Part shown: in pieces, positions 54,010 to 64,000 of the stretch
Position numbering within the stretch: the first letter of the stretch is position 1
Layout of the letters: each line of letters opens with the position of its first letter
NCBI GenBank assembly: GCA_015680685.1
Contig: MNCI01008279.1
Span: forward strand, 686,072-750,071
Source: Gnetum montanum
Taxonomy: Eukaryota > Streptophyta > Gnetopsida > Gnetales > Gnetaceae
Direction: 5' to 3'
Length of the DNA: 64,000 nt
Program-made: the position numbers and the translations under genes
Notes under the pieces: model-generated
What the model was told of the DNA's origin: nothing
What the model saw: only the letters and a program-made list of their open reading frames with translations
The model's database searches: none

Positions 54010-54090
54010 ATAGGTGGTTTAGTGATTCAAGGGGTTAGCTCATTGTCTTTTTAGGCAAAAAGTTTCTTGTTCAAATCATACTTGAAGCAT
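54010..54090 (+). repeat. SINE-like tRNA-derived sequence 1
   Basis: GGTGGTTTAGTGATTCAAGG resembles a tRNA D-arm with Pol III A box, and TTGTTCAAATCATA about 45 bases later resembles the T-arm with B box. Too diverged to be a tRNA gene. Confidence 0.4.
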
Positions 54091-54180
54091 CATTGTATTC
54101 CTTTATCATTCTTCCAAAATATTTTATTAACTATATATCTTAAGGTATAGTTATAGTCATTCTTTGGTTTTCAACAACAA

Positions 54181-54256
54181 TGAGGTATTAGCTTAGTGTT
54201 TCAAGTCTTGACCTTGTAACCCCTAGTCATAGGTTCAATTCTACTAGGTAGCATCA
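54181..54256 (+). repeat. SINE-like tRNA-derived sequence 2
   Basis: TATTAGCTTAGTGTTTCAAG (A box) and AGGTTCAATTCTACTAGG (B box) lie 40 bases apart, as in a tRNA. Start TGAGGTATTAGCTTA and the following word GCATCAAGTTATA are shared with the copy at 60,436. Confidence 0.5.
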
Positions 54257-54889
54257 AGTTATAAACTTTTATAAATCTTAAGGTGTACCTATGTTTCAAT
54301 TATTTCAGGTTCCAATGCTCTTTTGATTTCAACACCCCATCCTTGCCATAGTATCTTGGTCACAATAATTTAAGGGTCCATGATATCCTTAGAAAATACA
54401 TATTTTATTCTTGGTACAATGTCAAGTACGTGGGCACATTGAATAAACAAAGTTGAGATTCCCACGACTCAATCATTCTTCTTTACCATGTCGCAATTGA
54501 CATCTTCCATACAAAATTTCTTTTAATAAAAAAAATCAAGCATGCATGGTTCATGTAGGCAACAATCCAACCAAGAAACAATAATAATATAATTTAGGTA
54601 TTTGGCACGTAAAGCATGATGACAAGCATCTTGAACAAAAGATCGTTTCAAACATAGATGATTTTAACGCGTATGAGTGGCACTTGACCACAACATTTTT
54701 TTAACCAAAAGAAGCATATTAAGTGAATGTAGTGCATTCCCACTAGGCGACTACCTGCTCATGTGCTTGCTCGTATATACCAAGACAACGCACAAGAACA
54801 AGAACAACCTTTAACAAAGATTCTCAATTTTAATAAGGAGCTTATTAACAACCCACAAAATTCCCCTGCGCGAATTGTAGCATGCCACC
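54257..54889. other. Spacer, no gene seen
   Basis: AT-rich, no domain or repeat recognised. Confidence 0.5.
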
Positions 54890-55060
54890 TGGCAGCAGTG
54901 GGACCAGATAGACGTAAGCATGATTGATCATAGGTAAGACAAGATACAGCCGAAATACGTTCCTTAAACTACTGCCACGTGTCCGTGCAAGGTGGGACCC
55001 GTGAAGATTTTGGCAGAGGGTTAAGCGTTTATAAATACGTGAAGTAAGCCGTAGACATTA
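54890..55060 (+). promoter_or_regulatory. Promoter of the TBL gene
   Basis: TATAAATA at 55,030-55,037, with a G-box (GCCACGTGTC, core 54,976-54,981) about 50 bases upstream and a pyrimidine-rich CTCTCCCTCTCT just downstream at 55,066, a common context for a plant start site (expected near 55,060-55,070). G-boxes bind bZIP/bHLH factors; a link to any specific signal is not shown. Confidence 0.6.
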
Positions 55061-55829
55061 ATTAAGCTCTCCCTCTCTACGCTTGCCCTTTACGGATCCG
55101 ATGTCACGGGTTCGAATCCGTGCATCGGCAAAGCACCATTTTTCCAGTGAGGAAATTTCCTGTACAGGGTTACTTACCATTTTTGAATCTGTGTTAGGAT
55201 CGGGCAGTTTGCCTGTCGCTGAAACTTGTCTGGACGGGAAAGAAGATGTTTTTCAGATATCTGGACTTCAGCTTTTTCTGTGGTTGATCGTATCTGTCTG
55301 TCTTTGTTTAATCGATAAGACATCCGGCCTGCCGTATTCGGAGGCGAAATTTCCGCGAAAAGTGGAAAAAATTTTCATTTAGGAACTGTAAAACTTTGGC
55401 GTCGTGATTTGTGTTAGGGCAATTCTCCAAGAAAGATTGCGGTTGTGTCCGAAGCACAGCTGAAGAGGATTTAAATAAAATTTGGACTATTTTAGTTGAA
55501 TTTTTTAGGACAAGGCTCGATTGTGTTTTTTTTTTTGTGTTGCTGCTGCTGTTGCGTGCGTGTCTTATTTTGATTTCTGGTCGTTGAAGAGCCGGATTGG
55601 AATTTGGAAGAGTGTGGCAGAGGAAGAGATCGGCGGCTCCGGAGTTGGAAAGTCGCATTGATGATGATTCGGTAGGGTTTGCAGCGTGGATCGGGGAGTT
55701 CATGTGTTGTGTCATGGAGTTTTGCGGAGTTTGAGGTTTGTGATGGGGTTTCTGGTGGTGTTGGGATTTATGTGTGTTGCGGATCTGCGGCACTGAAGTT
55801 TCTGTTGCAGAAGAAGAAGGAGAGGAGTT
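55061..55829 (+). other. 5' leader of the TBL gene
   Basis: About 770 bases between the probable start site and the ATG. It holds several upstream ATGs, one opening a 93-codon frame (55,101-55,382), so a leader intron or a downstream start site is likely. A T-run at 55,526-55,537 and CTGCTGCTGCTGTTGC follow. Confidence 0.45.
55098..55128 (+). other. Hairpin with a perfect Pol III B-box in the TBL leader
   Basis: CCGATG-T-CACGG pairs with CCGTG-CATCGG (eleven pairs, one bulged base) around GTTCGAAT. The loop side reads GGGTTCGAATCC, matching the T-arm/B-box consensus, but no tRNA acceptor, D-arm or A box lies upstream. Tail CATCGGCA looks like a tRNA 3' end. Confidence 0.5.
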
Positions 55830-58318
55830 ATGAAGGCAGGCGGCGCCGGGAGCAGCGGCCTGCCTCTGCTGAGAGGAAAGCGGATCAGCTTTTCTTTGTT
55901 GCTGCTGGTGTGCACAACTTTTCTGATTTGGGGATGGGACAGGCATCCCTTTCTGTATATCGTCGAGAAGCAGCCACAAATCCAGTATCTGCGTCACCAC
56001 AACCTTCCGAATCATCAGGTTACAGGTACCTGGTTGTTCTGGGATCCATGTTTGTTATTGATCTTTCAGATTCTTTGTAAGAACAACTGACATTTGAAAT
56101 GTAAAATTCTGCTCATTGTTTGATTTAAGAAGAACTGAAGTTTTGCATCTTGTGTGAACTGTTGATCTTCTGATGGAAGAACTGAAATTCAAAATGTAAA
56201 TTTTTTCTCCTTGTGTGCATTGATGTTCTCTGGGCATGAAAGCGACTGTTGTGTTCGTTTTCTTTGTGTTTATTTTCGGAGGAGTCCTAGGTTTGCTGAG
56301 GATGTTTGCTCCTTGCTGGTGTTGGGAAATCGTTGTGCTTGGATTTTTAGTCTGGTCATGTGGGGCTTGGAACATTATTTGTGTTGGCCGTGGAATCCTG
56401 TTAAGTCCTTTTTTTGAGTCCATGGATTTGTTTCTATGGCGGATGGCTATATAGGTTTTGGTGTCCATCAGTACGCTGATTTTAAATAGAAGACAAACTT
56501 AATTAACATAGCCGTTGCAGATTATACGGGATACTATTTGTTTGCCCAGGGGTGTGCTGATTTTACGGAGATGTTTAGACGCGAGTTATGCTGATTTTGT
56601 TGAATTTTTTGGAATGCAACGGATTTGGACTGAATTTTGGACCTTTTCAGGGGCAGGCTCTGCATTAAAAACTTCGCTAGAAGAGAAATTGCAACCCGCT
56701 GACCCTGTTGAATCCAACTCCTCAAGCATGGATGCAGAAAACAGGCCCCTAAGCGGAGCCAACCAATCGAAACCCACCAATGTTTCTGACAAAATACAGA
56801 ATGATCTTGATTTGGGGAAACGGGAACGTACGGAATCCACAGATTTGCGGTCGAATATGCCCGAGACACACGAAGATGATGCGAATAAAACGGCCTCCTC
56901 GGTTATTCCTGATAATACAGGTAGATCCATTTCTTTTCAGAAAATGGTGGCGCTATAATCTAAATCAAAGCCTTAGGTTTACTTTGTAATGACTGAAAAC
57001 ACATTTTCATGCATTCGAAACAAAATCGTTATACTAATTTAGAACGGTTTGTTTTCTCTTTGGAAAACTGAGTGTTCTTTTCATGCAGGTTGTGATTACA
57101 GGCAAGGGAAGTGGGTTTATGACAGTAAAAGGCCTCGCTATTCCGGGAAAAGGTGCAAACGTTGGTTGGCAGCAATGTGGGCATGTAGATTGACGAATCG
57201 AAACGACTTCTCTTATGAGAAGTATAAGTGGCAACCAGATCATTGTGAGATGCCTGATTTTCAAGGGAACAATTTTTTGTCCAGGTGGGACTTTGACGTT
57301 TTCTTTTCTTGTGGTTTCTGCACAAAAAACTACTGATAAACTTTTGAATTTGACCTTTTCTTGTGGCTTATACACAGTTATTGGTAAATGTTTCAAGAGT
57401 TTTATTTGAGATTAAGTTGGCACTTTCTACTTTTGCAGCATGCGTGACAAAACCCTGGCTTTTATAGGCGATTCATTAGGAAGGCAGCAGTTTCAGTCTA
57501 TGATGTGTCTTATCACGGGAGGGGAAGACGCCCCTGATGTTTTGGACATTGGTGCAGAGTATGGGCTAGTTAAAGCCCGGGGAGCCCTTAGACCAGATGG
57601 TTGGGCATACAAATTTCAAAAAACAAACACAACTGTACTCTATTATTGGTCTGCCAGTCTTTGTCTGATCGAGCCATTGAATTTGGGAGATCCCCATACA
57701 GACTTTGCAATGCATCTTGACAAGCCTGCTGCATTTTTGCGAGACAATCTTCACAGGTTTGATGTGGTAGTCTTAAATACTGGACACCACTGGAACAGAG
57801 GAAAGCTGAATGCAAACAGATGGAAGATGTATGCTGATGGGAAGCCAGTCACTAGCAGAAGCTTGAGTAACATTCAGGGTGCCCGGAATCATACAGTTCA
57901 CAGTGTTGTCAAATGGCTTGATTCCCAGCTACTCATTTATCCAAAGTTGAGGGCCTTCATGAGAAGCATGTCCCCGAGGCATTTCTTTAATGGGGATTGG
58001 AACACTGGAGGTAGTTGTGATAATACCCAACTGTTGGCCGGGGCAAACCTAACTTTAAAGAGCCGAATTACTGATCCAGTTGCTGATAGTGCTGTGCGAG
58101 GAACAGCAGTTGATCTTTTGGATATCACTGGTCTTTCACAGTTGAGAGATGAAGCACATTTATCCAAATACAGCATCACTGTAAAGAATGGAGCGCAGGA
58201 TTGCCTACATTGGTGTCTTCCAGGTGTGCCTGACACATGGAATGAATTGCTTTTTGCTCAGCTTCTGCATCCAGGAACAAAGAGCACTGCTGATAAATAT
58301 GGACATAATAGAAGTTGA
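55830..58318 (+). CDS. TBL: TRICHOME BIREFRINGENCE-LIKE protein (TBL14/15/16-type), four exons, 513 aa
   Basis: Exons 55,830-56,025; 56,651-56,920; 57,089-57,284; 57,439-58,318. Every junction is GT...AG and phases join to one 514-codon frame (stop TGA). Residues about 19-36 (ISFSLLLLVCTTFLIWGW) after the basic RGKR form a signal anchor of a type II Golgi protein. After a variable linker (66-155) the Cys-rich N-terminal TBL region starts at C157 (CDYRQGKWVYDSKRPRYSG, then WACRL). The PC-esterase (DUF231) domain has GDSLGRQQ at 231-238 and the D-x-x-H motif as DCLHWCLPGVPD (D475, H478), the serine-esterase-like catalytic set. Family members O-acetylate cell-wall polysaccharides such as xylan, mannan or pectin; NTGHHWNRGKLN and SPRHFFNGDWNTGGSC point to the TBL14/15/16 clade. 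The acceptor of exon 2 could also be at 56,657, giving two residues fewer. Substrate cannot be told from sequence. Intact and surrounded by dead repeats. Confidence 0.93.
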
Positions 58319-59603
58319 TTTATTTCCTGCCTGGAACCAGTGCAACGGAGTGTTGTCTGTGCATGGCTTCTGTGTAAAAATATGAGGACACCCTTTTCCC
58401 CATCAAAATTTTCAATGTGTTTGTTTAATTGATTACAGGACACCAATGTAGGCAATCCTGTCCATTCATGGGAGAAATTGGCGTCTCTCTTGCTTCTAAT
58501 TTATATTGACAGAAAGAACGTGGCAAGCAGTTAAGAACTTCTCTGTGATGAAAGCTGAGAGAGAAAACAATGGATACATTTATAGGCAGATATTATTTGA
58601 ATTACGGAAGTTGGCTTTCCTGATATCTGAAATCTCTGGAAATAGCAAATGAGATTCAGAGAATAATCTTATTTCTTGTGTGGGTTATCATTTTGTATTA
58701 CCTTTATTCAGATTGTCCAGCAAGGGACAAGGGCGTCAGCCTAGTCCATGGTTGTTTCTATTCTCTACTATGAGGCTTGTTTTAGTGAAAAGCATGACTA
58801 GCCACTTTGGTTAAACATGAAATGAGAATCTTATGGAGGAGCGTGTATTTTTTAAAAAATTTAATAGCAGGAACGAATCATGTTTCAATTGCTTTGAATA
58901 TATCTTTGTATGATTTTTCAAGTGTGGCTCTTTTTCCTTGAGAGTGGCTAATGTGCTGTAAACATTATTGTCTTTTTAATATTTTTCTTTTGGCGTTCCA
59001 GTTGAGTTTTGCTCTTACTTTTGTTTCATCATCCTGTCTTTCTGTACTTTGCTTTTGATGTCTGCTCAGAATGTGTCCTTCTGAGTAAAAGAATGTTTGG
59101 AAACCGGTGCATTGTGAGCTGCGAAGATTGAAAGGGCAAAGGATAGCAACACCCATGACCATCACCATCCTATCCTATCCTTGTTCAGTAGCTGTAACAA
59201 GAATTCTTCATATCATTGGAGAATTTGCGACCGAGATTTCATGTGCTTAGTCTATGAAATTGTTGGTTGCTTTCCACTCACGGATAACTTCCTGTGGTGG
59301 AAACATAGCTTTAAAACCCATAGAGAACATTCCGGCATAACAAACAGAAAGTTCCGAGTAACAGTTTTTATTGACCGGCCTTTGCATTAGAACAGTGTGC
59401 ATTGAAACTTGTTTAAATGGCGCAAAAGATTCAAGACTATTGAAATTTTCAGCCAAGAGAGTAGTCTTTTAGTTGGGAGTAAGACAGTAGAGCAAAGATT
59501 TTTTAAATAAGTGGGGCATTGCTCGGCTAGTGCTAATTTTTGCCGGTCACAGGACGCCGACATGTGGTTTGCAATCAGTATGTTGATTTGACTAGGAGGA
59601 GGT
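58319..59603 (+). other. 3' UTR and downstream flank of the TBL gene
   Basis: No second gene seen. Composition stays gene-like to about 58,700. No clear AATAAA close to the stop codon, so the poly(A) site is not placed. Confidence 0.5.
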
Positions 59604-59665
59604 GTTTGTTTAATGATAGGGTTTTGGCTTGGTAATACTAAGTTCGATTCTATTAGATAGATACA
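59604..59665 (+). repeat. SINE-like tRNA-derived sequence 3
   Basis: GTTTGTTTAATGATAGGG (A-box-like) and AAGTTCGATTCTATTAGATA (B-box-like) are 20 bases apart with TTTTGGCTTGGTAA between, the same middle as in the copy at 60,436. Confidence 0.45.
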
Positions 59666-60300
59666 CCAAAGTCATTGCTTATGCTCGAATATAAAGTTTG
59701 GGTAGAATAAAATATCAAAATCATTGCTTACACTTGAATATAAAGTTTGGGTAGAATAAAATAAGGTTGTAATGGTTAACATGCAGCAAAAAACTTGGTA
59801 ATGTAGCATTGTGCACATATAGTGTGATGATAAGGTTGGTGATCTTTTACATAGTTAAGTTGTACAAAAGTTTTGATTTTGATGAATATGTTGGTTTTGA
59901 CATTTTAAGAAAAAGTTTTGCAGAATTAAATGAGGTTACATTGATTAGCATGTGATGTAAAATTTTATAATGGTGAAATCAATTTTGATTTTGATGAGTA
60001 TGCTAATTTGACATATTAATATATTTATGTTTCTTGGGTACATATAGTTAAGTTTTATGAAAGTTTCATGTTCTATGAAAGTTTCACATTACTAATGTCT
60101 TGGGATACATAGGGTCACTTCCTACACTCTAACATAAAGTTTTGAATAAAATAAAATGAAGCTACCTTAAGGTTTTCAACCAAATAGAATGAGGTTGCAA
60201 CAATTACCATGTGGTGTAAAACTTGGTGATGGTGAAAATGTAAAGATACTCTTAGTACAAATTGAGTTCGCCTCCTATTAGATAGATAGTAAGAGGTTTA
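59666..60300 (+). repeat. Short diverged repeats downstream of the SINE-like copy
   Basis: TCATTGCTTA then GAATATAAAGTTTGGGTAGA occurs twice about 50 bases apart (59,673 and 59,724). A longer unit containing (A)ATGAGGTT, (T)TAGCATG and GTAAAACTTGGTGATGGTG occurs three times in decayed form (59,757; 59,927; 60,187). Confidence 0.55.
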
Positions 60301-60435
60301 TTAGGTGAGGTATGCTAATTTTTTAAAATAAAATGCTCTTTTACATAAAAAGGAGGTGTTTATAAAGTTAATAAAAAGGATTAGTCTATGCCATATGAGA
60401 GGAAAAACCACCTAAGCAAGTTAATGAAGTAATAA

Positions 60436-60530
60436 TGAGGTATTAGCTTAATGGTAAGAGTTTTGGCTTGGTAACCTCAACTCACAAGTTCTATTCCAAT
60501 GGGCAACATTAAGTTATAGGGAATTTTGAA
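60436..60530 (+). repeat. SINE-like tRNA-derived sequence 4
   Basis: TGAGGTATTAGCTTAATGGT then AAGAG (A box) and CACAAGTTCTATTCC (B box) with GCTTGGTAACC between; followed by GGGCAACATTAAGTTATA like copy 2. The best-preserved copy. Confidence 0.55.
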
Positions 60531-60699
60531 AGTCATCTAATATATCAACATTGAGTTATAAATAAAAAAGATCTTCTAAAAGGAAATTTGAAACTCATCA
60601 AATAGATCAAAAGGTCTCAATAGATACAAGTTGTACATGCTTGAGACTTCCTTGCTATTGTAATTGATTGTTTTTGCTATTTTTTGTAGGTGACTCATA

Positions 60700-61240
60700 G
60701 AAGGCCTATAGTTTGGTTGTGCTACTAGAGCACTCTATCTTGCTTGCTCTGCAACTGGGGTTGATCCATTAGGTCCTACTTGTTTTGTGCTTGTGGTTGG
60801 AGTGTTTGCCATTGGTGTTGATCTTGTTGTAGCCTTAGTGCCTACTAGTTTCTTCACTTATATTTCTTAGGTGGCACTAGCTTGGAGATTTCTACATATG
60901 AAGCATTTTGGGCTTTCTAAAGAACATCATTTGTATAGCCCAAATTCCAGCTTGTCTACACAACTTCCTAATAAGACAAGGGAATGGACGAGTGAGTTTC
61001 CCTATCTTTTTCTCTTTCTAAAACCCTTCTCTATATTTCTAGAAACAATAGATGGGCTATGTTAGCTTGAAATCTCCCCATTAAGATAATACTTACTCTA
61101 ACAACATATGTGAAAATTCTATTAAGTCTTTTAGTTGGAAAGATATGGTATGTCTCAATCTTAAAGTAGATCTTCTCCGTAATGAATAATCCACTGCAAA
61201 GAACATCATTGTCTTTAAATTTCAAATATGATGTAGGTTT
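60700..61240 (-). pseudogene. Isolated fragment of the Transposase_32-like second ORF
   Basis: The minus strand gives EKIYFKIETYHIFPTKRLNR and later HSSIPLSY/RKLCRQ pieces that match 27,524-27,860 of copy C in order, with a short frameshifted middle. No LTR, stem motif or gag lies nearby, so only this part of the ORF is present. Confidence 0.7.
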
Positions 61241-61559
61241 TTCTTTTTTTCTTTGTTATTCTCTGTATTGTATTTCATTGAATTTATTTTTTAATAAAGT
61301 GAAGCTCTTCATGTTTTGAATTACAAGTGATTATCAATGTTTGAAAATGCTTTGGTATTTAATGTTTTAGGCAAATAGACATACTTGTAATAAGGAAACA
61401 TCACAATTATTCATGACCAATCATTATAATCTAAATTAGCATTAATGATTATTTATATTAATTAATTATAATTATAACTATGCACAAGCGCCATTGTATA
61501 ATTGTGATAGTTATTATCATAGAATAAAGTATGGTTGTTATTACAACAACTATATGGGT
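61241..61559. other. AT-rich spacer
   Basis: Runs such as ATTAATTAATTATAATTATA at 61,458; nothing else seen. Confidence 0.5.
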
Positions 61560-61985
61560 AATTATGTTTTATACTAAACATTTTCTATTAAATGAAGTTA
61601 GAGTGAGTTAGTTGTAGATGCAAGTTTTCAACAAATAATAATTTTTTTATACTAAGTGGCTTGGTAAAATCATTAGTCAACTAATTTTGGTATCGATGCA
61701 TGTTAACTTTGTGAATCCCTTCGCAAAGAGATCTTAATCTATTTTTTCCTCTCATGGAATATTGAATTCTTGACTGAGTAAATAACACATTGGTTATAAC
61801 TGTATATGATATTTGGCTTCCTTCCTTAAACTTTACCAAAAAGATGAATTGTAGTTCTATTTGTGGTTGATGAAGAAATTGTCTTCTAACATTAGTACAA
61901 ATGGTTAACATCTTGTTGTTGCATCTCTACAATAATCAACATCACTATAGTCTTTTTGATTAAATTTGAGACGACTATTGAAAAG
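61560..61985 (-). pseudogene. Ty1/Copia RNase H fragment
   Basis: The minus strand keeps SDVDYCRDATTRC (usual 'S-D-A-D-W-A-G-D-x-x-x-R-R'), then FTQSRIQYSMRGKNRLRSLC, HQPQIELQFIF and TNDFTKPLS, the C-terminal RNase H landmarks of Copia polyproteins, across several frames. No other Copia domain is present. Confidence 0.55.
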
Positions 61986-61996
61986 TACACTATAGT

Positions 61997-62864
61997 TGAT
62001 GAGAGTGGTTACTCTAGCAGTTATTTTAATTATTAGTAGTTATTCTAATTATTAGAGAGGTTACTCTAGCAGTTATTTTAGCAGTTATTCTAATTATTAG
62101 AGCAGTTGCTCCCAAGCCTATAAATACAGTGCCCAAGCGCACAATTGGGAAGGAAGTCTTTCAGCAGTCAAGTAGCGAAACTCTTGTAGTCTATTTGAAA
62201 GTTAGAGTATTTTCCAAGTGCCCACAATAGGAGGTCTAAGTGTGGATGGATCTTTATTCAAACATTGATGTACCTGAGCACACCATTGTGTTGGCAATAA
62301 AGATGAGCTCTTTGATTCATCCTTGCAGCACTTGAGATTTGTTTTCTTACGCATTTATTTTATTTTATTTTATTTTATGCACTTTACATTTTTGTTATTA
62401 GCACATCAATTCATTTTGATTAATTAAGCAAATCGTTAAATTATACAAGCACGACTACTTCAAGCATGCGTGTAATGCTTGGTAACCTAGTAATGATTAG
62501 CATTTGGCAATCCCAGTAGTGTTGCACTGGTTCAGGATGTGTACAGCAAGTGGGAACAGATGCTAGTGTTAGAATTAGTTAGAACTTAGTTAATGAGTAG
62601 TTAAATTAAATTAGTCACTTAGTTACCTCTCTCCTTCCCTTCTAGTGTAGGACATAAAAACATAAAAGCTATAAAAATCATATGCCTCAAGCTTACTTGA
62701 CCATACAATCGTGACATACAGGTAAGCTTGGGAAGACAACGATCAACCAACCCATCATTGTTCCACAAGGGCACATAAGCACTTAGTCCTTGGAATTCGA
62801 CCGAATCATGCATGAAACTCTTGTATTTGTATGGTTGAGCGTAGGGGTACCTCGTCGCTCATCA
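61997..62864 (+). repeat. 5' LTR of copy E (868 bp)
   Basis: TGATGAGAGTGG ... TCGCTCATCA. In place of GATATC palindromes U3 has AT-rich repeats with GCAGTTATTTTAATTATTAG (62,020-62,110). TATA box CCTATAAATAC at 62,117, AATAAA at 62,296-62,301, hairpin words at 62,478 and 62,503. The left end is set by comparison with the other LTRs; no target duplication could be tested. Confidence 0.8.
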
Positions 62865-62884
62865 TTGGTGCTGTTGCCAGGGAC
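62865..62884 (+). other. Primer-binding site, copy E
   Basis: TTGGTGCTGTTGCCAGGGAC, tRNA-Asp type with three differences. Confidence 0.75.
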
Positions 62885-63000
62885 TTAGTTGTTTGTGCGC
62901 TAACTAGAACATAGGAAATCATTCACATCATTGAAACGAACCCTTAGGGTTGGTTGAGAAAATAATAAACAAGAATACATTGCACATTGAACAGACATGT

Positions 63001-64000
63001 ATGTCTCCTACTTTGTATGGAAGTGCCTCAGTACCTAGATTTGAAATAGGAAACAGTCCGTGACATAATACATACAATGTTGATCCACCAGTCCCTCAAC
63101 AAGTTCGAGTGGTATAAATTCATCCCGATGAGTATATACCAGACTTCACCTTTATCCTCCATCAAGACGAAAAACTACGTTTGTGAGATTTAGAAGGTAA
63201 CATAGTGTTACCTCTTGATCATTCAGTCCTGAGCATGCTTCTTCATGCTCTCACACAAATTGGCATGCTGCACTTACACGCAAAATACATTGTGCAAGAC
63301 CATGACTCGAGAAAATACCATCCCATAGAGGCATAATGTCAAAGGGACTTGCAACAGGAGAGACATCATAAGTCTTTGAAGGGTAAGTGGTCCCATGATG
63401 CCCCACATGTCGTAAGCAAAAATGAGGGTGGTGAACCTACCTCAGGAAGTCACCCACACAATGATGTTCCTTCCCTTAACTTTGGCCAAGGGGTTGTGTA
63501 TCAAAACCTTCATTCCACTATTCATAACCCAGGTTCTGATACCCATGGGCACAAAGGATCTGGAAAAGGAACATGAACTCATGATAAAGGTGGAAATTTT
63601 AATCGCAATCACAATCAGGGTTGAGACCACAAAAGAGAAGGTAGCAGACACCATTATGGTGACGATTCTCCTTCTTCTTCACCTTCATCATCTCCTTCAC
63701 CCTCTCCTTCAATATCCAGATGTAGTCATAAAGAAAAAGACCATGGGGATAAAGGTAGGCAAAGTGGAAGTCATAGACAAAAAGCCAGGAAAGGGGACGA
63801 GGGCACTCTAGAGAGTCACGACATAGAAGAAGGGAGAGTAGGGAACAATGTAGGCATCATAGACACCATGGACAAGACGATCATGATGAACCCCTCCTCG
63901 CTACTCAAAGTATGTTGGACATAATTGAGGCTGTTAGAATTCCAACAAGGCATCAGAAAGATAGTAGGATCAAGAGATTAGATATGAACAATATCCCATG
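63001..64000 (+). pseudogene. gag: Gag of copy E, 5' part, several stops
   Basis: From ATG at 63,001: IHPDEYIPDFTFILHQDEKL, GNIVLPLDHSVLSMLLHAL, RHHKSLKGKWSHDAPHVVS, LHSTIHNPGSD, matching the intact gag of copy D; at the very end KDSRIKRLDMNNIPH. Stops near 63,061, 63,115, 63,184, 63,334 and 63,574 disable it. Confidence 0.8.

Larger units (their letters stand above)
61997..64000 (+). mobile_element. Gag element, 5' part (copy E), cut by the window end
   Basis: LTR, tRNA-Asp-type primer site and gag start in the same order and spacing as copy D. The rest lies outside the window, so whether pol is present is unknown. Confidence 0.8.

Noticed and set aside
54181-54256. Functional tRNA gene at 54,181 or 60,436
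   Set aside because: A and B boxes are visible but the arms do not pair; SINE-like remnant is the better reading.
55057-55130. tRNA gene ending at 55,130
   Set aside because: The T-arm is convincing, but no acceptor complement, D-arm or anticodon arm exists upstream.
55308-56015. 235-codon minus-strand frame over the TBL leader and first exon
   Set aside because: Low-complexity Ser/Gln/Asn composition, opposite to the TBL exon with matching splice sites; no known domain.
57034-57396. Minus-strand frames opposite TBL exon 3
   Set aside because: Antisense shadows of a conserved coding exon.

Overview
The window is nuclear DNA of a plant with a large, repeat-rich genome, most likely a seed plant. 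One spliced gene of a plant-specific family (TRICHOME BIREFRINGENCE-LIKE, TBL) sits in a sea of LTR retrotransposons, LINE, SINE-like and Copia remnants. Decayed, nested elements of very different ages would suit a gymnosperm, but that is inference only. Nothing prokaryotic, organellar or CRISPR-like is seen.

Layout. 1-1.9 kb: remnant of a minus-strand multi-exon gene with an FCP1/TIM50-like (HAD phosphatase) segment. 2.3-8.7 kb: broken Tat-lineage Ty3/gypsy element (RT, RNase H, second archaeal-type RNase H, integrase), a long tandem array in its 3' UTR and an LTR-like region. 8.7-11.9 kb: 5'-truncated copy of a pol-less gag element ending in an LTR. 12.7-17.4 kb: minus-strand gag-bearing relative. 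19.3-38.1 kb: Athila-like autonomous-type element on the minus strand (LTRs, tRNA-Asp primer site, gag, protease, RT, integrase) bounded by a CATGG target duplication and split by a complete pol-less element at 22,050-30,768, which has its own CATGT duplication. 38-40.7 kb: zinc-knuckle fragment and LINE reverse transcriptase. 41.2-53.7 kb: old chromovirus-like Ty3/gypsy element on the minus strand, split by a younger pol-less element at 42,985-51,854 (TSD AAATC) that carries an intact 889-codon gag and three LTRs; an assembly gap lies at 50,797-51,682. 54-61 kb: SINE-like copies flank the four-exon TBL gene (CDS 55,830-58,318). 60.7-64 kb: an isolated second-ORF fragment, a Copia remnant, and the 5' half of another gag element running off the window.

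How it fits together. The gag elements share LTR ends (TGATGA...TCATCA), a tRNA-Asp-type primer site, an Athila-type gag with a CX2CX3HX4C knuckle, and similar 3' regions with the Athila-like element. They lack RT and integrase, so they are probably non-autonomous partners mobilised in trans by an Athila-type element. Conserved non-coding structures shared by these diverged families (a covarying stem in the 3' internal region, paired hairpins in U5, a GT...AG intron-like module just before the second ORF) are the most interesting signals. The TBL gene probably encodes a Golgi polysaccharide O-acetyltransferase of the cell wall and is the only intact cellular gene.
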